Source: Glaciecola sp041380235 (lineage in GTDB: Bacteria; Pseudomonadota; Gammaproteobacteria; Enterobacterales; Alteromonadaceae). Taken from it: a DNA stretch of 64,000 bases. The position numbers were made by a program, and so were the translations under genes. Below, in pieces: positions 46,978 through 55,058 of this stretch. The notes under the pieces are model-generated. The model was not told where the DNA came from. It ran no database searches and was given only the letters and a program-made list of their open reading frames with translations. How positions within the stretch are numbered: the stretch's first letter is position 1; each line of letters starts with the position of its first letter. The DNA lies in NCBI RefSeq assembly GCF_041380235.1, contig NZ_JBGIYY010000024.1, forward strand, positions 8,816-72,815. Direction: 5' to 3'.

Positions 46978-47110
46978 TAAAATCTATTCTTATTATTCCG
47001 CCGCATTCTGTTATTGTAATCAAAATTTACATAGACAGCTAGTGGCAAACAGTACCTATTTTCATAAAAATACTTTTTACGATTATCAAAATATTTAACT
47101 AGGCAAGATT

Positions 47111-47311
47111 ATGGAATTAAAGCAAAAACAATTTTTGGTTAAGTTAATACTTACGCTGGAAACTAATCATAACGGTTGTAAGCAAGAGGTTATTAATATG
47201 CTTAAAGAGGAGTTAGGACTCTCGGTCGCGCATAATTCTATAAGAGAAATGATCAACACCATCTCGCAAAAGCAAATAAATGAGTTTTTAGAGAATAATA
47301 AGCTTCTCTGA
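47111..47311 (+). CDS. Small hypothetical protein divergent from the dpd operon
   Basis: A 66-residue charged, soluble protein that I do not recognise. It has two likely helices and no signal peptide. TAGGC 7 bases before the ATG is a weak ribosome-binding site. Its position, head-to-head with queD across 133 bp, would allow a regulatory role for the operon, but nothing in the sequence shows DNA binding. Confidence 0.45.
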   Translation: MELKQKQFLVKLILTLETNHNGCKQEVINMLKEELGLSVAHNSIREMINTISQKQINEFLENNKLL

Positions 47312-47635
47312 TTTTGAAGATAAAGCGGCACGTTCAAGAGCGCGCTAGTTACGATAAAAAAGAACGATTGCTAGCACTATTACAACAAATTATCTTCTAT
47401 CTGCATCTAAAATTTTCTTTTTTTGAAGTATTGTCAACTACAGCACTGGCCCAAAAGCTTAGTGGTAGTTTTGCTAATATATCTATTTCAAATATTCTTG
47501 GAATACTCTTACATTCATTAGTTCAAATCTTTCTATAACAAACTGAGCTTAATTTTCTATCAACAATTTTTTCTAAAACAGTTATTGCTCGGCTATGAAG
47601 AAGTTTTTTCTTTATTTAAAACGGTTTTTTGATTT
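47312..47635. other. AT-rich gap
   Basis: An AT-rich stretch of 324 bp. One rightward frame is open from a TTG at 47314, but it lacks a ribosome-binding site and its product looks random, so I do not call a gene. A T-rich section near 47,600-47,640 could end transcripts from either side, but has no clear hairpin. Confidence 0.35.
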
Positions 47636-47779
47636 TTATATTTGAAAATCTTCCCCTGTAGACTTTTCAAGGTCCCAGCGTTTAGAAAACTTGTTATAAA
47701 CCCCTAACCAAAGATAACTAAAAGCCACCAACTGCTTATAATCGTCATCTTGCTTGCTAGCTTGTAAGAATTCGATCAT
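47636..47779 (-). CDS. Possible small protein of 47 residues
   Basis: A frame from the ATG at 47,777-47,779 to a TAA at 47,636-47,638, starting MIEFLQASKQ and containing YLWLGVYNKFSKRWDLE. The composition looks protein-like (aromatic and charged residues mixed), but no ribosome-binding site is seen and I know no family. It may be a remnant of a longer gene. It lies 73 bp downstream of the XRE regulator in the same direction and could be the second gene of that transcript. Confidence 0.3.
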   Translation of the reverse strand: MIEFLQASKQDDDYKQLVAFSYLWLGVYNKFSKRWDLEKSTGEDFQI

Positions 47780-47852
47780 AACTAAAGAGTGCCCTTTGTG
47801 TTAATCATATTTGATATCTATTAGATCATAACGGCTATCCCGAACTTCTGTA

Positions 47853-48059
47853 TTATTCAGATTTAATTTTTTCCAACAAATCCCCAACCTCACATTCAAA
47901 CAAATCACAAAGCTTATCAATAGCCTCTAAATCTATTCGCTGAGCAGTTTCTTTATACAACAAAGTCACAGTATTCCTATTCAACCCAGTTTCCCTTGCT
48001 ACATCCATTATCTTCATTTTTCGTTCGCCCATTAAACGAGCGAGATGACATTTAATCAC
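47853..48059 (-). CDS. XRE-family helix-turn-helix regulator
   Basis: A 68-residue DNA-binding protein consisting of one helix-turn-helix domain: MGERKMKIMDVARETGLNRN is the HTH, followed by TVTLLYKETAQRIDLEAID and a short tail. It resembles small Cro/C1-type repressors that control integration modules. The GTG at 48057-48059 is chosen because AAGGTGG lies just upstream; the frame also opens at a TTG at 48,080. A perfect palindrome lies 27 bp upstream of the start, so it probably represses its own gene and the divergent excisionase-integrase operon. Confidence 0.8.
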   Translation of the reverse strand: MIKCHLARLMGERKMKIMDVARETGLNRNTVTLLYKETAQRIDLEAIDKLCDLFECEVGDLLEKIKSE

Positions 48060-48085
48060 ACGTAAATCCACCTTAAACAAATTAA

Positions 48086-48102
48086 TGTCATTTTAAATGA
48101 CA
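48086..48102. promoter_or_regulatory. Operator palindrome of the XRE repressor
   Basis: TGTCATTTTAAATGACA, a perfect 17-base inverted repeat (8-base arms, central T), located just before the XRE start codon. This is a strong candidate binding site for the repressor. Confidence 0.65.
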
Positions 48103-48137
48103 AAAAGCTATTGAAAAATGCATTTTGGATGTTATTA

Positions 48138-48194
48138 TGTTATCCAAGATGACAAATTGAGTTCACATATCAAATTCAGTCATTTTAGATTATC
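48138..48194. promoter_or_regulatory. Two further operator-like sites before the excisionase gene
   Basis: TGTTATCCAAGATGACA (48,138-48,154) and AGTCATTTTAGATTATC (48,178-48,194) each match the 17-base palindrome at about 12 positions. With the first site they form three spaced operators across the 155-bp divergent region, as in phage-type repressor switches. Confidence 0.5.
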
Positions 48195-48214
48195 ACTAAA
48201 ATAGGATCAGATCG

Positions 48215-48460
48215 ATGAATACGTCACAAACTTATTTAACAACAGAAGAGTTATCCAAACTCATCAAATACGATTCACGCACCATTCGAGAAAGACTGAA
48301 AGACTCAGTCCTTCTCGAAGGTATCCACTACATACGGCCATTCGGCGGCCGCAAAATTCTCTACCTATGGGAGCCGATCCAAAAAGACATGAAGTCATAT
48401 TCCGCAAGTGCTTTTGCAATTCCGATGGCGAATGGAGGCGTAAGCAATGGGGCATATTAG
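48215..48460 (+). CDS. Excisionase-like DNA-binding protein
   Basis: An 81-residue protein with an N-terminal winged-helix-like DNA-binding region (TYLTTEELSKLIKYDSRTIRERL, split by a turn) typical of excisionase and AlpA-type proteins. It probably directs the adjacent integrase towards excision. It overlaps the integrase start by 14 bp, so the two are translationally coupled. AGGATCAGATCG before the ATG includes the ribosome-binding site. Three operator-like sites for the divergent XRE repressor lie upstream. Confidence 0.65.
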   Translation: MNTSQTYLTTEELSKLIKYDSRTIRERLKDSVLLEGIHYIRPFGGRKILYLWEPIQKDMKSYSASAFAIPMANGGVSNGAY

Positions 48461-49625
48461 AGCGCGCAAAGAAACTGGCAAATTGTATTTTGATTTTAAG
48501 TATCAAAACATTCGTTGCCGTGAGCAAACCAACCTCTTAGACACGGCGCCCAACAGAAAGAAGCTTGAGAAAATGCTAGATCGCATCGAGGCTGAAATTT
48601 TATTGAATCAGTTTGATTACCGAGCAACGTTTCCGAGTAGCACAATGCTATCTAAGTTTGAATCAATTCAGAATAAGCGGCGGCAACTTCAAACTGACAC
48701 CCCATTGTTCAAAGACTTTACTGAACAATGGTTCAGTGAGATGAAGGGGAGTTGGCGGATAAGTTATATAGATTCCATCCGTCACATTCTTGATAAGAGA
48801 CTTTTACCCACATTTGGTGAGGTTGATGTGTCGCACATCAAAAAAGCTGACCTAATGAGCTTTAGGGCCGAGCTTTCGCAGCAAAAAAAGAAAAATGGAA
48901 ATCTATTATCGCCCACGCACATTAACCGCCATATGAAAATACTGCGCATGATATTGACTGAAGCCGCCGACCGCTTTGAGTTTTTAACGCCCTTTCGAAA
49001 TATTAAGCCATTAAAGGTGCCAAAGTCAGACATTGAACCTTTTACTTTTGATGAAGTAAATCTCATTTTGAACATGGTACGCCCCGATTTTAAAGATTAC
49101 TACATAGTGCGGTTTTTCACTGGGATGCGAACAGGTGAAATCCATGGACTCAAATGGCGATTCGTCGATTTCGAAAAACGACAGATTCTGATCCGAGAAT
49201 GTTACGTACGCGGTAGAACCGAATATACAAAAACAGACGAGAGCCAACGAGAAATACATATGTCTCAGCCGGTGCTCGATGCCCTAAAAGCGCAATTTAA
49301 AGTCACGGGTGAAATTTCTGAATATGTTTTTATTAATTCTGCTGGGTTGCCACTGAACCATAGCAACATGGCCACAAGAGTATGGCATCCACTTCTACGT
49401 CATTTGGGTTTAAGAAAGCGTACGGCATATCAAACAAGGCATACCGCTGCCACACTCTGGTTGGCTAGCGGAGAGGCGCCTGAGTGGATTGCTAGGCAAA
49501 TGGGGCATGCAAACACTGAAATGCTATTTCGTGTTTACTCACGATATGTTCCCAATTTAACCCGACAAGATGGAAGTGCCTTCGAACGTTTGATCAACGA
49601 GCAGATGAATAAAGGTGTTAAATGA
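48447..49625 (+). CDS. int: Tyrosine-type site-specific integrase
   Basis: A 392-residue integrase. The N-terminal 60 residues resemble the DUF3596 arm-binding domain (GHIRARKETGKLYFDFKYQN), followed by a core-binding domain (about 85-180) and a catalytic domain (about 198-385). The catalytic set is R228 (FTGMRTGEI), a lysine near 262, R331-H332 (TRHTA; a tyrosine replaces the usual preceding histidine), H354 (MGHANTEM) and the nucleophile Y364. It is expected to cut and rejoin DNA at a tRNA site, possibly the tRNA-Arg here. GGAGG lies upstream of the ATG, and its stop overlaps the next gene by 4 bp. Being in mid-island is unusual. Confidence 0.93.
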   Translation: MGHIRARKETGKLYFDFKYQNIRCREQTNLLDTAPNRKKLEKMLDRIEAEILLNQFDYRATFPSSTMLSKFESIQNKRRQLQTDTPLFKDFTEQWFSEMKGSWRISYIDSIRHILDKRLLPTFGEVDVSHIKKADLMSFRAELSQQKKKNGNLLSPTHINRHMKILRMILTEAADRFEFLTPFRNIKPLKVPKSDIEPFTFDEVNLILNMVRPDFKDYYIVRFFTGMRTGEIHGLKWRFVDFEKRQILIRECYVRGRTEYTKTDESQREIHMSQPVLDALKAQFKVTGEISEYVFINSAGLPLNHSNMATRVWHPLLRHLGLRKRTAYQTRHTAATLWLASGEAPEWIARQMGHANTEMLFRVYSRYVPNLTRQDGSAFERLINEQMNKGVK

Positions 49626-50545
49626 ACACAATCAACAATCTTATCACCGACCAACCTATGCTCCATTCGACTAGCGTTTATGGCTCATTTAAAGGTATTT
49701 ATTTTCTAAGTTCTCTAGTCGTGAAGTTTGATCGATATGGGCGTCAGTTTGTTTGTATTAAGCTCTCTGATGTTCTGCATTCAATTCATGTGAACTGTTT
49801 TTTGCCTCATGCTCTCACAATGCTAGCAGCACCCAATGTGCCGGTTTATGTTGAGATTAAAGTGTCTGAGTTAGATAGTTCTTTGATATACACCTGCACT
49901 GCAATTGAGAATGTCCCATTTTCGGATTTTGTGCGATATTCAGGTATGTATGGACTACCTTTGGCAATATTAAATGTTGGGGACATTCAAAAACGATTTT
50001 TCAATATCTTAGAGAAGATCTATTCTCAGCACCTAATTGACTTTTTAGCCGCTTCCTTACTGCAACATCATATTTGCTTGAACTATTGCCTTTGTCCGGC
50101 CAGTCTGAATTACCACCATAACTATTTGGGAGGATTGATTCAGCATAGTATCGAGGTTGCAGAATCAGTGATATCTGACGAATCTCTCAGCGAGTCAGAA
50201 AAGCAGATTGGTATAGTCGCTGCGCTTGTCCACGATATCGGCAAAACCAAGACAATGACGCCGGATTTAAATCGCACCTCAATAGGCTACTTTGTTGATC
50301 ATGACAATTTGAGCTTAGAGATTTGTGCTAACGCCATGGGTGAGCTTGAAAAACGCAATGAAGCCGATGCCATTCAACTTAGGCATGCACTTACCTGCAA
50401 CACATCCGGCGCAAGTTCTGGTTATAAAGCAAAAACAAGACTTGCTGTTGCGTTAAAGCTATATGACCGAGACAGTTCGAATCGATATGCAAAGCCCAAC
50501 TCAATGCGACTTTTGTTAAATAAACAAATTAACGCAACTAATTAA
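49622..50545 (+). CDS. OB-fold/HD-domain protein, YhaM- or TraI_2-like
   Basis: A 307-residue protein with an N-terminal beta-rich part of about 110 residues that looks like an OB fold (FVCIKLSDVLHSIHVNCFLP) and a C-terminal HD domain: HHNYLGGLIQHSIEVAE and ALVHDIGKTKT. The order OB then HD is the layout of the YhaM 3'-5' exoribonuclease; the HHxxxGGLxxHS start also occurs in TraI_2 proteins of mobile elements. It is translationally coupled to the integrase (ATGA overlap), which suggests a job in element transfer or DNA/RNA processing. Confidence 0.7.
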   Translation: MNTINNLITDQPMLHSTSVYGSFKGIYFLSSLVVKFDRYGRQFVCIKLSDVLHSIHVNCFLPHALTMLAAPNVPVYVEIKVSELDSSLIYTCTAIENVPFSDFVRYSGMYGLPLAILNVGDIQKRFFNILEKIYSQHLIDFLAASLLQHHICLNYCLCPASLNYHHNYLGGLIQHSIEVAESVISDESLSESEKQIGIVAALVHDIGKTKTMTPDLNRTSIGYFVDHDNLSLEICANAMGELEKRNEADAIQLRHALTCNTSGASSGYKAKTRLAVALKLYDRDSSNRYAKPNSMRLLLNKQINATN

Positions 50546-50629
50546 ACAAATTATATAAAAACACTAGTAAGCATCAGCGACTCTTTCGCTCACCTATCAA
50601 CGAGCAAAATCGACCTGCGAGGTAAATAT

Positions 50630-51205
50630 ATGGCACGCCACCCTGAAGTCAAAGAAAAAGATATCATTCAAGCGGGAATAGCTTTAGAGGCATCAGGCAA
50701 AATCCCTAATCCAGGCGCCATACGTGCCCAATTAGGATTTAAAGGCGGTTTACTGCGCATCAAGACAGTCTGGTCAAAATATACCGATGAAAGAGAGCAA
50801 TCTTACTTAACAGAAAAGCAGCAACAAATGCAGCTTGAATCTCTGCCATCTGAAATATCTGAGAATATGGGAGTCATCACAAATAAGCTCACAGAAAGCC
50901 TGGAACGATTGACTGTCCAAGCTTATCAACTGGCCCAAGAGATGTTCGAAAAGCGCCTAAATGCCGTGCAGCGGGATTTTGAAAACAAGGCTGAGTATTT
51001 TGATGGATATGAAAAGGAGATTGACGCTAGTTTGCTTAAGAGTGACCAAGAACTAACGGAGTCAGCCGCAGAAGCCAAGTCATTAGCGGAACAAAACGCA
51101 AGCCTAATTGTTGAGAACGCAAATTTAAAAGGTCAGCTACAGGCGTTGCAAAGACAACTAGAAAAGCTCGAAATAAAAATTTCTGAAAAATTTAACCACA
51201 ATTAA
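50630..51205 (+). CDS. KfrA-like DNA-binding coiled-coil protein
   Basis: A 191-residue protein. Residues 1-60 match the KfrA N-terminal DNA-binding domain found in plasmids (KEKDIIQAGIALEASGKIPN, then GAIRAQLGFKGGLLRIKTVW), and the rest is a long coiled coil (SLAEQNASLIVENANLKGQL, then QALQRQLEKLEIKISEK). KfrA proteins bind their own promoter and help partition plasmids; in islands they often accompany integrases. It is in the same direction as int and the HD gene, 84 bp downstream. GGTAAATAT lies before the ATG. Confidence 0.75.
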   Translation: MARHPEVKEKDIIQAGIALEASGKIPNPGAIRAQLGFKGGLLRIKTVWSKYTDEREQSYLTEKQQQMQLESLPSEISENMGVITNKLTESLERLTVQAYQLAQEMFEKRLNAVQRDFENKAEYFDGYEKEIDASLLKSDQELTESAAEAKSLAEQNASLIVENANLKGQLQALQRQLEKLEIKISEKFNHN

Positions 51206-51222
51206 ATAAGGACCTTCAATAT

Positions 51223-51277
51223 AAGTGGGCACTCACTTTTCGTCAAAATTCGCTGCGAGGTTTGTAGCGGGATTTTG
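51223..51277 (+). terminator. Hairpins after the kfrA-like gene
   Basis: Two nearby hairpins: a short AAGTG/CACTT stem ending in TTTT (51,223-51,240), then a longer CAAAAT-plus-CGCT stem pairing with AGCG-plus-ATTTTG (51,244-51,277). Either could end the int operon. Confidence 0.4.
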
Positions 51278-51350
51278 GAAGTGCGTTAGGGTGGTTGCAT
51301 TCGTTCACACTTTTTAGACTGATTACACCTACAAACGGGAAGAAAACTTT

Positions 51351-51482
51351 ATGACTACACTCGCCGCTATTGGTTTTGCATCATTCGCTATCATCACTCT
51401 TGTCGTGTTGGTATCGGTACTTTTGTATATGGTTTACTTGAACAAAAAGGAGAAAAAAGACGATAAGCGTAATGACAAATAA
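51351..51482 (+). CDS. Small single-helix membrane protein, 43 residues
   Basis: MTTLAAIGFASFAIITLVVL begins a hydrophobic helix of about 22 residues, followed by a very charged tail (NKKEKKDDKRNDK). GGGAAGAAAA lies 6-13 bases before the ATG, which supports translation. Its layout (short N-terminus, helix, charged tail) resembles type-I-toxin-like or small accessory membrane peptides, but no family is recognised. Confidence 0.5.
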   Translation: MTTLAAIGFASFAIITLVVLVSVLLYMVYLNKKEKKDDKRNDK

Positions 51483-51563
51483 CTCTTAAGAGAAGATTTT
51501 AAACGCCACTTTGTATATTTAAACCTAGAGTCGACCTCTGGACAACTAGAGTAGGAATAGTCA

Positions 51564-51863
51564 ATGCCATTAACATTAGCCGGATTTAAAAAAGCAATTC
51601 GTCCAAAACCTCATCAAGTAAAAAGTTGGCTGGTTATTTGTAAAGCTCAAACAGGTCAAATCCGCGTTATGTACTCTACCGGAGCCGGAGCATCGCGGAC
51701 TTCTTCATTGTCAAGTTGGCCAATGGGAATCTTAGTATGGGTAATACAAAATATAGAAAGCGGTATGATGATTGAATCGATAAAAAAAGTGAGAACCGAC
51801 TGCGGTCTAGTTACTACCTATGATTTTGTTGACTCGGCGGAGATTACGCCGATAAAACACTAA
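51564..51863 (+). CDS. Hypothetical protein, 99 residues
   Basis: I recognise no family. The protein is small, basic at the N-terminus (KKAIRPKPHQVKSW) and soluble, with a possible beta-rich core (SWLVICKAQTGQIRVMYST). GGAATAGTCA before the ATG is a weak but acceptable ribosome-binding site. It stands alone between the small membrane protein and the lipoprotein. Confidence 0.5.
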   Translation: MPLTLAGFKKAIRPKPHQVKSWLVICKAQTGQIRVMYSTGAGASRTSSLSSWPMGILVWVIQNIESGMMIESIKKVRTDCGLVTTYDFVDSAEITPIKH

Positions 51864-52118
51864 GTAAGCTTTTGCTAGCTTCGCTAAGGTCATAGTCAGC
51901 AATTAAAGTAAAAGCGGAAGGTAAATTATTAATCACTGCATTGAGTTCCTATGAGCTCTGCTTGAAGAAAGACATTCCGAATTTCACAAACACCTATAAA
52001 AACTGATTTATATTAGGGGTAGCGAAGCTTTAATTGTCACGCGATTGATTGGATGACACTTTATAATAAACTATCAATGTCTTAACATCTTAAAAAAATA
52101 TTCAAAGGAAGAATTATC

Positions 52119-53030
52119 ATGAAACTATCATTCATATGTTTTACTGCTTTCACTTTAACATTATTAATTTCGGGCTGTGGAAGCACCTCAAAAAGCTTGT
52201 CAAAAATTGACGGAGAATTTATTTATCCGTCAATGCCAATTCTCACAGAGTCTTCATTTATTTGGGATGATGGAGATTCAGAAGCGCTTAATATTGTAAA
52301 GATAGCGAGACCTGCAGGTATTGGGAATAGTTTACGTGATTATGAAGATCCAACACATGCATCAATTGGTCAAATAGGTGGTTTTTCGCGCTTGGTTGAC
52401 GCAGGGCTTGGGTTAGCCTCGGGTAGTTTATTTTCTATTGTGCAAAGTGAATCCTTGACTACTGGAGCTAATACCGCCGTAGAATTTAAACCAGCTATTG
52501 TAGAATTAGTCGATAGATCGTTGGTTTACGAAAATGGCAAACCCTCTTACAAAAAAGTTCGGGAATATGTAGCAAATAAAATCAAAAAAGCTATCGAATT
52601 AGATCATCCAGAAATTGTGTGGGGTGGCACATATTCGCTTTATAATGGTGTGAAGCGTTTTGACCTCGCCTTGGTGATCGATAGTGAAAAAGAGTGTTTA
52701 GCTGTGAGGCGCACCATTACTGGAGACGAAGATTCTCCTGCTTTTGTAACGCGAAACTTTGCCAAGATTTTTGTTGATGGTGAAGATGTAGAAAGAGACT
52801 TCTGTTCATTTGGTTTGCATTTAAGCCTTCCTTATGAGTTAGAGGGTGGGAAGGTGGCAATAGTTGCTGAGTTGAAATCAGGAGCTTACTTCGTAGAAAC
52901 CCTGATTTACCATTACGATGGTTACATTGTAATACCAGATTTTTTCTCAATGAATAGTAGTCGAGCTATTCGCACTGAATTTGCTTTTGTTTCTAAAAGT
53001 GGCAATAAGCTACTTTTTCAAAAACAATAG
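52119..53030 (+). CDS. Lipoprotein of unknown function, copy 1
   Basis: A 303-residue lipoprotein with a signal sequence ending in the lipobox LISGC, followed by GSTSKSLSKIDGEFIYPSMP. No known domain is recognised. The protein is closely related to the one at 60,852-61,766: about 50-60 percent of positions agree by eye, including IGNSLRDYEDPTHASIGQIGG versus IGNSLRDYQDGTQASIGQIGG segments. Expected location is the inner or outer membrane, facing the periplasm. AAAGGAAG before the ATG is the ribosome-binding site. Confidence 0.7.
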   Translation: MKLSFICFTAFTLTLLISGCGSTSKSLSKIDGEFIYPSMPILTESSFIWDDGDSEALNIVKIARPAGIGNSLRDYEDPTHASIGQIGGFSRLVDAGLGLASGSLFSIVQSESLTTGANTAVEFKPAIVELVDRSLVYENGKPSYKKVREYVANKIKKAIELDHPEIVWGGTYSLYNGVKRFDLALVIDSEKECLAVRRTITGDEDSPAFVTRNFAKIFVDGEDVERDFCSFGLHLSLPYELEGGKVAIVAELKSGAYFVETLIYHYDGYIVIPDFFSMNSSRAIRTEFAFVSKSGNKLLFQKQ

Positions 53031-53381
53031 ATATTTAGTGCGCAGTGGCGAAGAGGCTGATAAGCGTATTGCGTCAGCTTGATCTTCCACTTTTCAATTG
53101 AGGATCTCGTCTAGCCCGCACAATAAGCGAAAATTCTATGGTCGCCTCAACAACTTAAATATTGCTGACTATTACAGTACTTGCTATGCAAAACCCTAAG
53201 TTTAACTGACTGAATTAGTCAGTTGATAAACTAGCAATTGATTGTAAAAGTCGGCGGGGTTGGTGATTTGTCCGTTTTTGGCTTTTTTGTAGTTAGTTTG
53301 TTAACTAATGGCTTCGGAAGAGATAGTAAGCTAATATCTAATTTAATATAAAGATGATTGAAAGGTACACGGATAAACTTT
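53031..53381. other. Gap with a hairpin before the TIGR04255 cassette
   Basis: No coding signal. At 53,204-53,224 a perfect 8-bp stem AACTGACT/AGTCAGTT with a 5-base loop may act as a terminator for the lipoprotein gene or as a regulator of the next operon; there is no T-run. The last 60 bases before 53,382 are AT-rich and likely hold the promoter of the following operon. Confidence 0.4.
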
Positions 53382-54164
53382 ATGACATGGTCATTTGAAA
53401 AAATAAAGCATACCGTTTTTAATCGTAACCCTCTCGACTCCACAGATGTGGAGCTTAGATTTCATCCTATCGTAAGAGTTGCTCAGCGACCTTCTGACAT
53501 AGCCTTATTTCAAGATAAAGTTAGGGATATGTTTCCTAAGTATCGGCAAAATAATGTTCGTGGCGTATCTTTTGCAGCAGACAAAGGATCGATGACGGTA
53601 CAAGACGAAATCGAACATGTTTTTTCTGATGTATTAAACAGAAATTCATTAGTACTGAATCAAAATACACTCAGAGCAAGTAGCCAAGATCATCAAAATA
53701 GAAATGAATTGATATCACAATTTAATAAAGGTCTTGTAGCGGCGCAGAATGTTTTTGGCGGAATTAATGCTTTTAGGCTCGGTGTTAGGTACGTAAACAT
53801 CATTAATAAAACTGAAATTTCTAAAGATTTAGGAGTAGAAACATTAGAGTGGGAAGACTTGATTTCCGGAGAGTTTTTACGGATGCCTCATGAAATTAAC
53901 GACAAGACCAATACGAACTTCATGATGGAAATAGGGTCAAATCTTCAAAATGGTGATGGTGAATTGACCTTGAGATATGGTTTAATTCAAAATCATCCCC
54001 AATTACCTGATCATTTTAGGTTCGATATAGATCGTTACGTTCAAAAAGACGATGGACTCTCGATTAACACAACCTTAGATACGATCAATGAGTTCACTGA
54101 TGATATATATTCCTTATTCAACACTGTAATGGCTGATAAACTAAAACAATGGATGGAACAATAA
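53382..54164 (+). CDS. TIGR04255 family protein, first gene of a three-gene cassette
   Basis: A 260-residue protein of the TIGR04255 family, whose known features are an N-terminal 'ELRFHPI' type strand, a middle IDAF/GGINAFRLGVRYVN segment and a late acidic region; I see DVELRFHPIVRVAQRP, FRLGVRYVNIIN and DNLQLT-like parts. The biochemical role of the family is unknown to me; members occur sporadically, often beside other unknown genes on islands. The ATG at 53,382 is preferred over the TTG at 53,358. It is followed by the second gene after only 1 bp. Confidence 0.7.
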   Translation: MTWSFEKIKHTVFNRNPLDSTDVELRFHPIVRVAQRPSDIALFQDKVRDMFPKYRQNNVRGVSFAADKGSMTVQDEIEHVFSDVLNRNSLVLNQNTLRASSQDHQNRNELISQFNKGLVAAQNVFGGINAFRLGVRYVNIINKTEISKDLGVETLEWEDLISGEFLRMPHEINDKTNTNFMMEIGSNLQNGDGELTLRYGLIQNHPQLPDHFRFDIDRYVQKDDGLSINTTLDTINEFTDDIYSLFNTVMADKLKQWMEQ

Positions 54165-54165
54165 T

Positions 54166-54504
54166 ATGAGCATAATAGCCTATTATCATGAGCCTATTTT
54201 CTCTCGCACCGCTGATAGGTCCGAGCTTACAACTAACGATGCTATGTGCAGAGTCATCTCTAAAATTATACAGTCTGGATCTACTCAAACGGCTTCCCGT
54301 TGGGCACTGCCATTTAGTTTGCCCACTGCAACAGTGTATTCACCAAACGAGATTGAGGAATTATTGTACAAAACGGTTGAGTACATTGACCAATCGGCCA
54401 ATGTATTATTACCCATCGATAATCAACTAGAGTGTTTGGTAGATAGCTTGGTCAATGAATCATTGGCAAAGCATGAGGTTACTCCGTTAACTAGAACTGT
54501 TTAA
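54166..54504 (+). CDS. Hypothetical protein, second gene of the TIGR04255 cassette
   Basis: A 112-residue soluble protein that I do not recognise. It begins 1 bp after the TIGR04255 gene and ends 2 bp before the third gene, so all three are one transcriptional unit. The tight packing suggests the proteins act together. No catalytic motif, signal or membrane segment is visible. Confidence 0.65.
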   Translation: MSIIAYYHEPIFSRTADRSELTTNDAMCRVISKIIQSGSTQTASRWALPFSLPTATVYSPNEIEELLYKTVEYIDQSANVLLPIDNQLECLVDSLVNESLAKHEVTPLTRTV

Positions 54505-54506
54505 TC

Positions 54507-55058
54507 ATGCTTACTGAACGCTGGCCTCCGGTTTATGATGCTGAGGATTTAAAACAAACCATTAGTCTATTGGTTAGCCCTAATGGGTCAGCATCTCAAT
54601 TATATTGCCTAAGGTCGCAGCCGACTGCATGTCAGGGGGATGTTTTTGAACTTGATTCGAGTGTGCCCCTAATTCATGAAGATGGCAAACCTGCTACAAA
54701 GGGCGATTTCAAATACTGGCTGGTTATAGGAAATACTTGCGACATAAGTCGCAGTCTCGAAGAAGTCGAGTATTCTCAAATAGTGCCTATTCACACCATA
54801 GAAGGTCATTCTGTGACTAGTGATCAGCGAAAGAGTTTTTTGACATATGCCTATTCTAGACGTTTCTACTTACCACCTTGGGAGGGAATTGATTCTGAAG
54901 CGGTTTTTTTTGCTGACTTTACAACGCCTGTTACCGTGCATAAAAATGTCATTCAGGACTTGGATAAACGCAAAGCTACCTTGAGCCATCATGGTTGGAT
55001 ACTTTTACACAGCTGTTTAGTTCGCTTTCTGGCGCGCGATGATGGACGATACGATTAA
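54507..55058 (+). CDS. Hypothetical protein, third gene of the TIGR04255 cassette
   Basis: A 183-residue soluble protein without a family I recognise. Two features stand out: WLVIGNTCDISRSLEE, a strand followed by Asn-Thr-Cys-Asp that might be an active site with a reactive cysteine, and FYLPPWEGIDSEAVFFADF. The gene starts 2 bp after the second gene. The cysteine (C in NTCD) may be catalytic, but this is inference only. Confidence 0.65.
   Translation: MLTERWPPVYDAEDLKQTISLLVSPNGSASQLYCLRSQPTACQGDVFELDSSVPLIHEDGKPATKGDFKYWLVIGNTCDISRSLEEVEYSQIVPIHTIEGHSVTSDQRKSFLTYAYSRRFYLPPWEGIDSEAVFFADFTTPVTVHKNVIQDLDKRKATLSHHGWILLHSCLVRFLARDDGRYD

Noticed and set aside
47314..47538. Rightward frame of 74 codons after the small gene
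   Set aside because: It starts at TTG without a ribosome-binding site and the product has no protein-like pattern.
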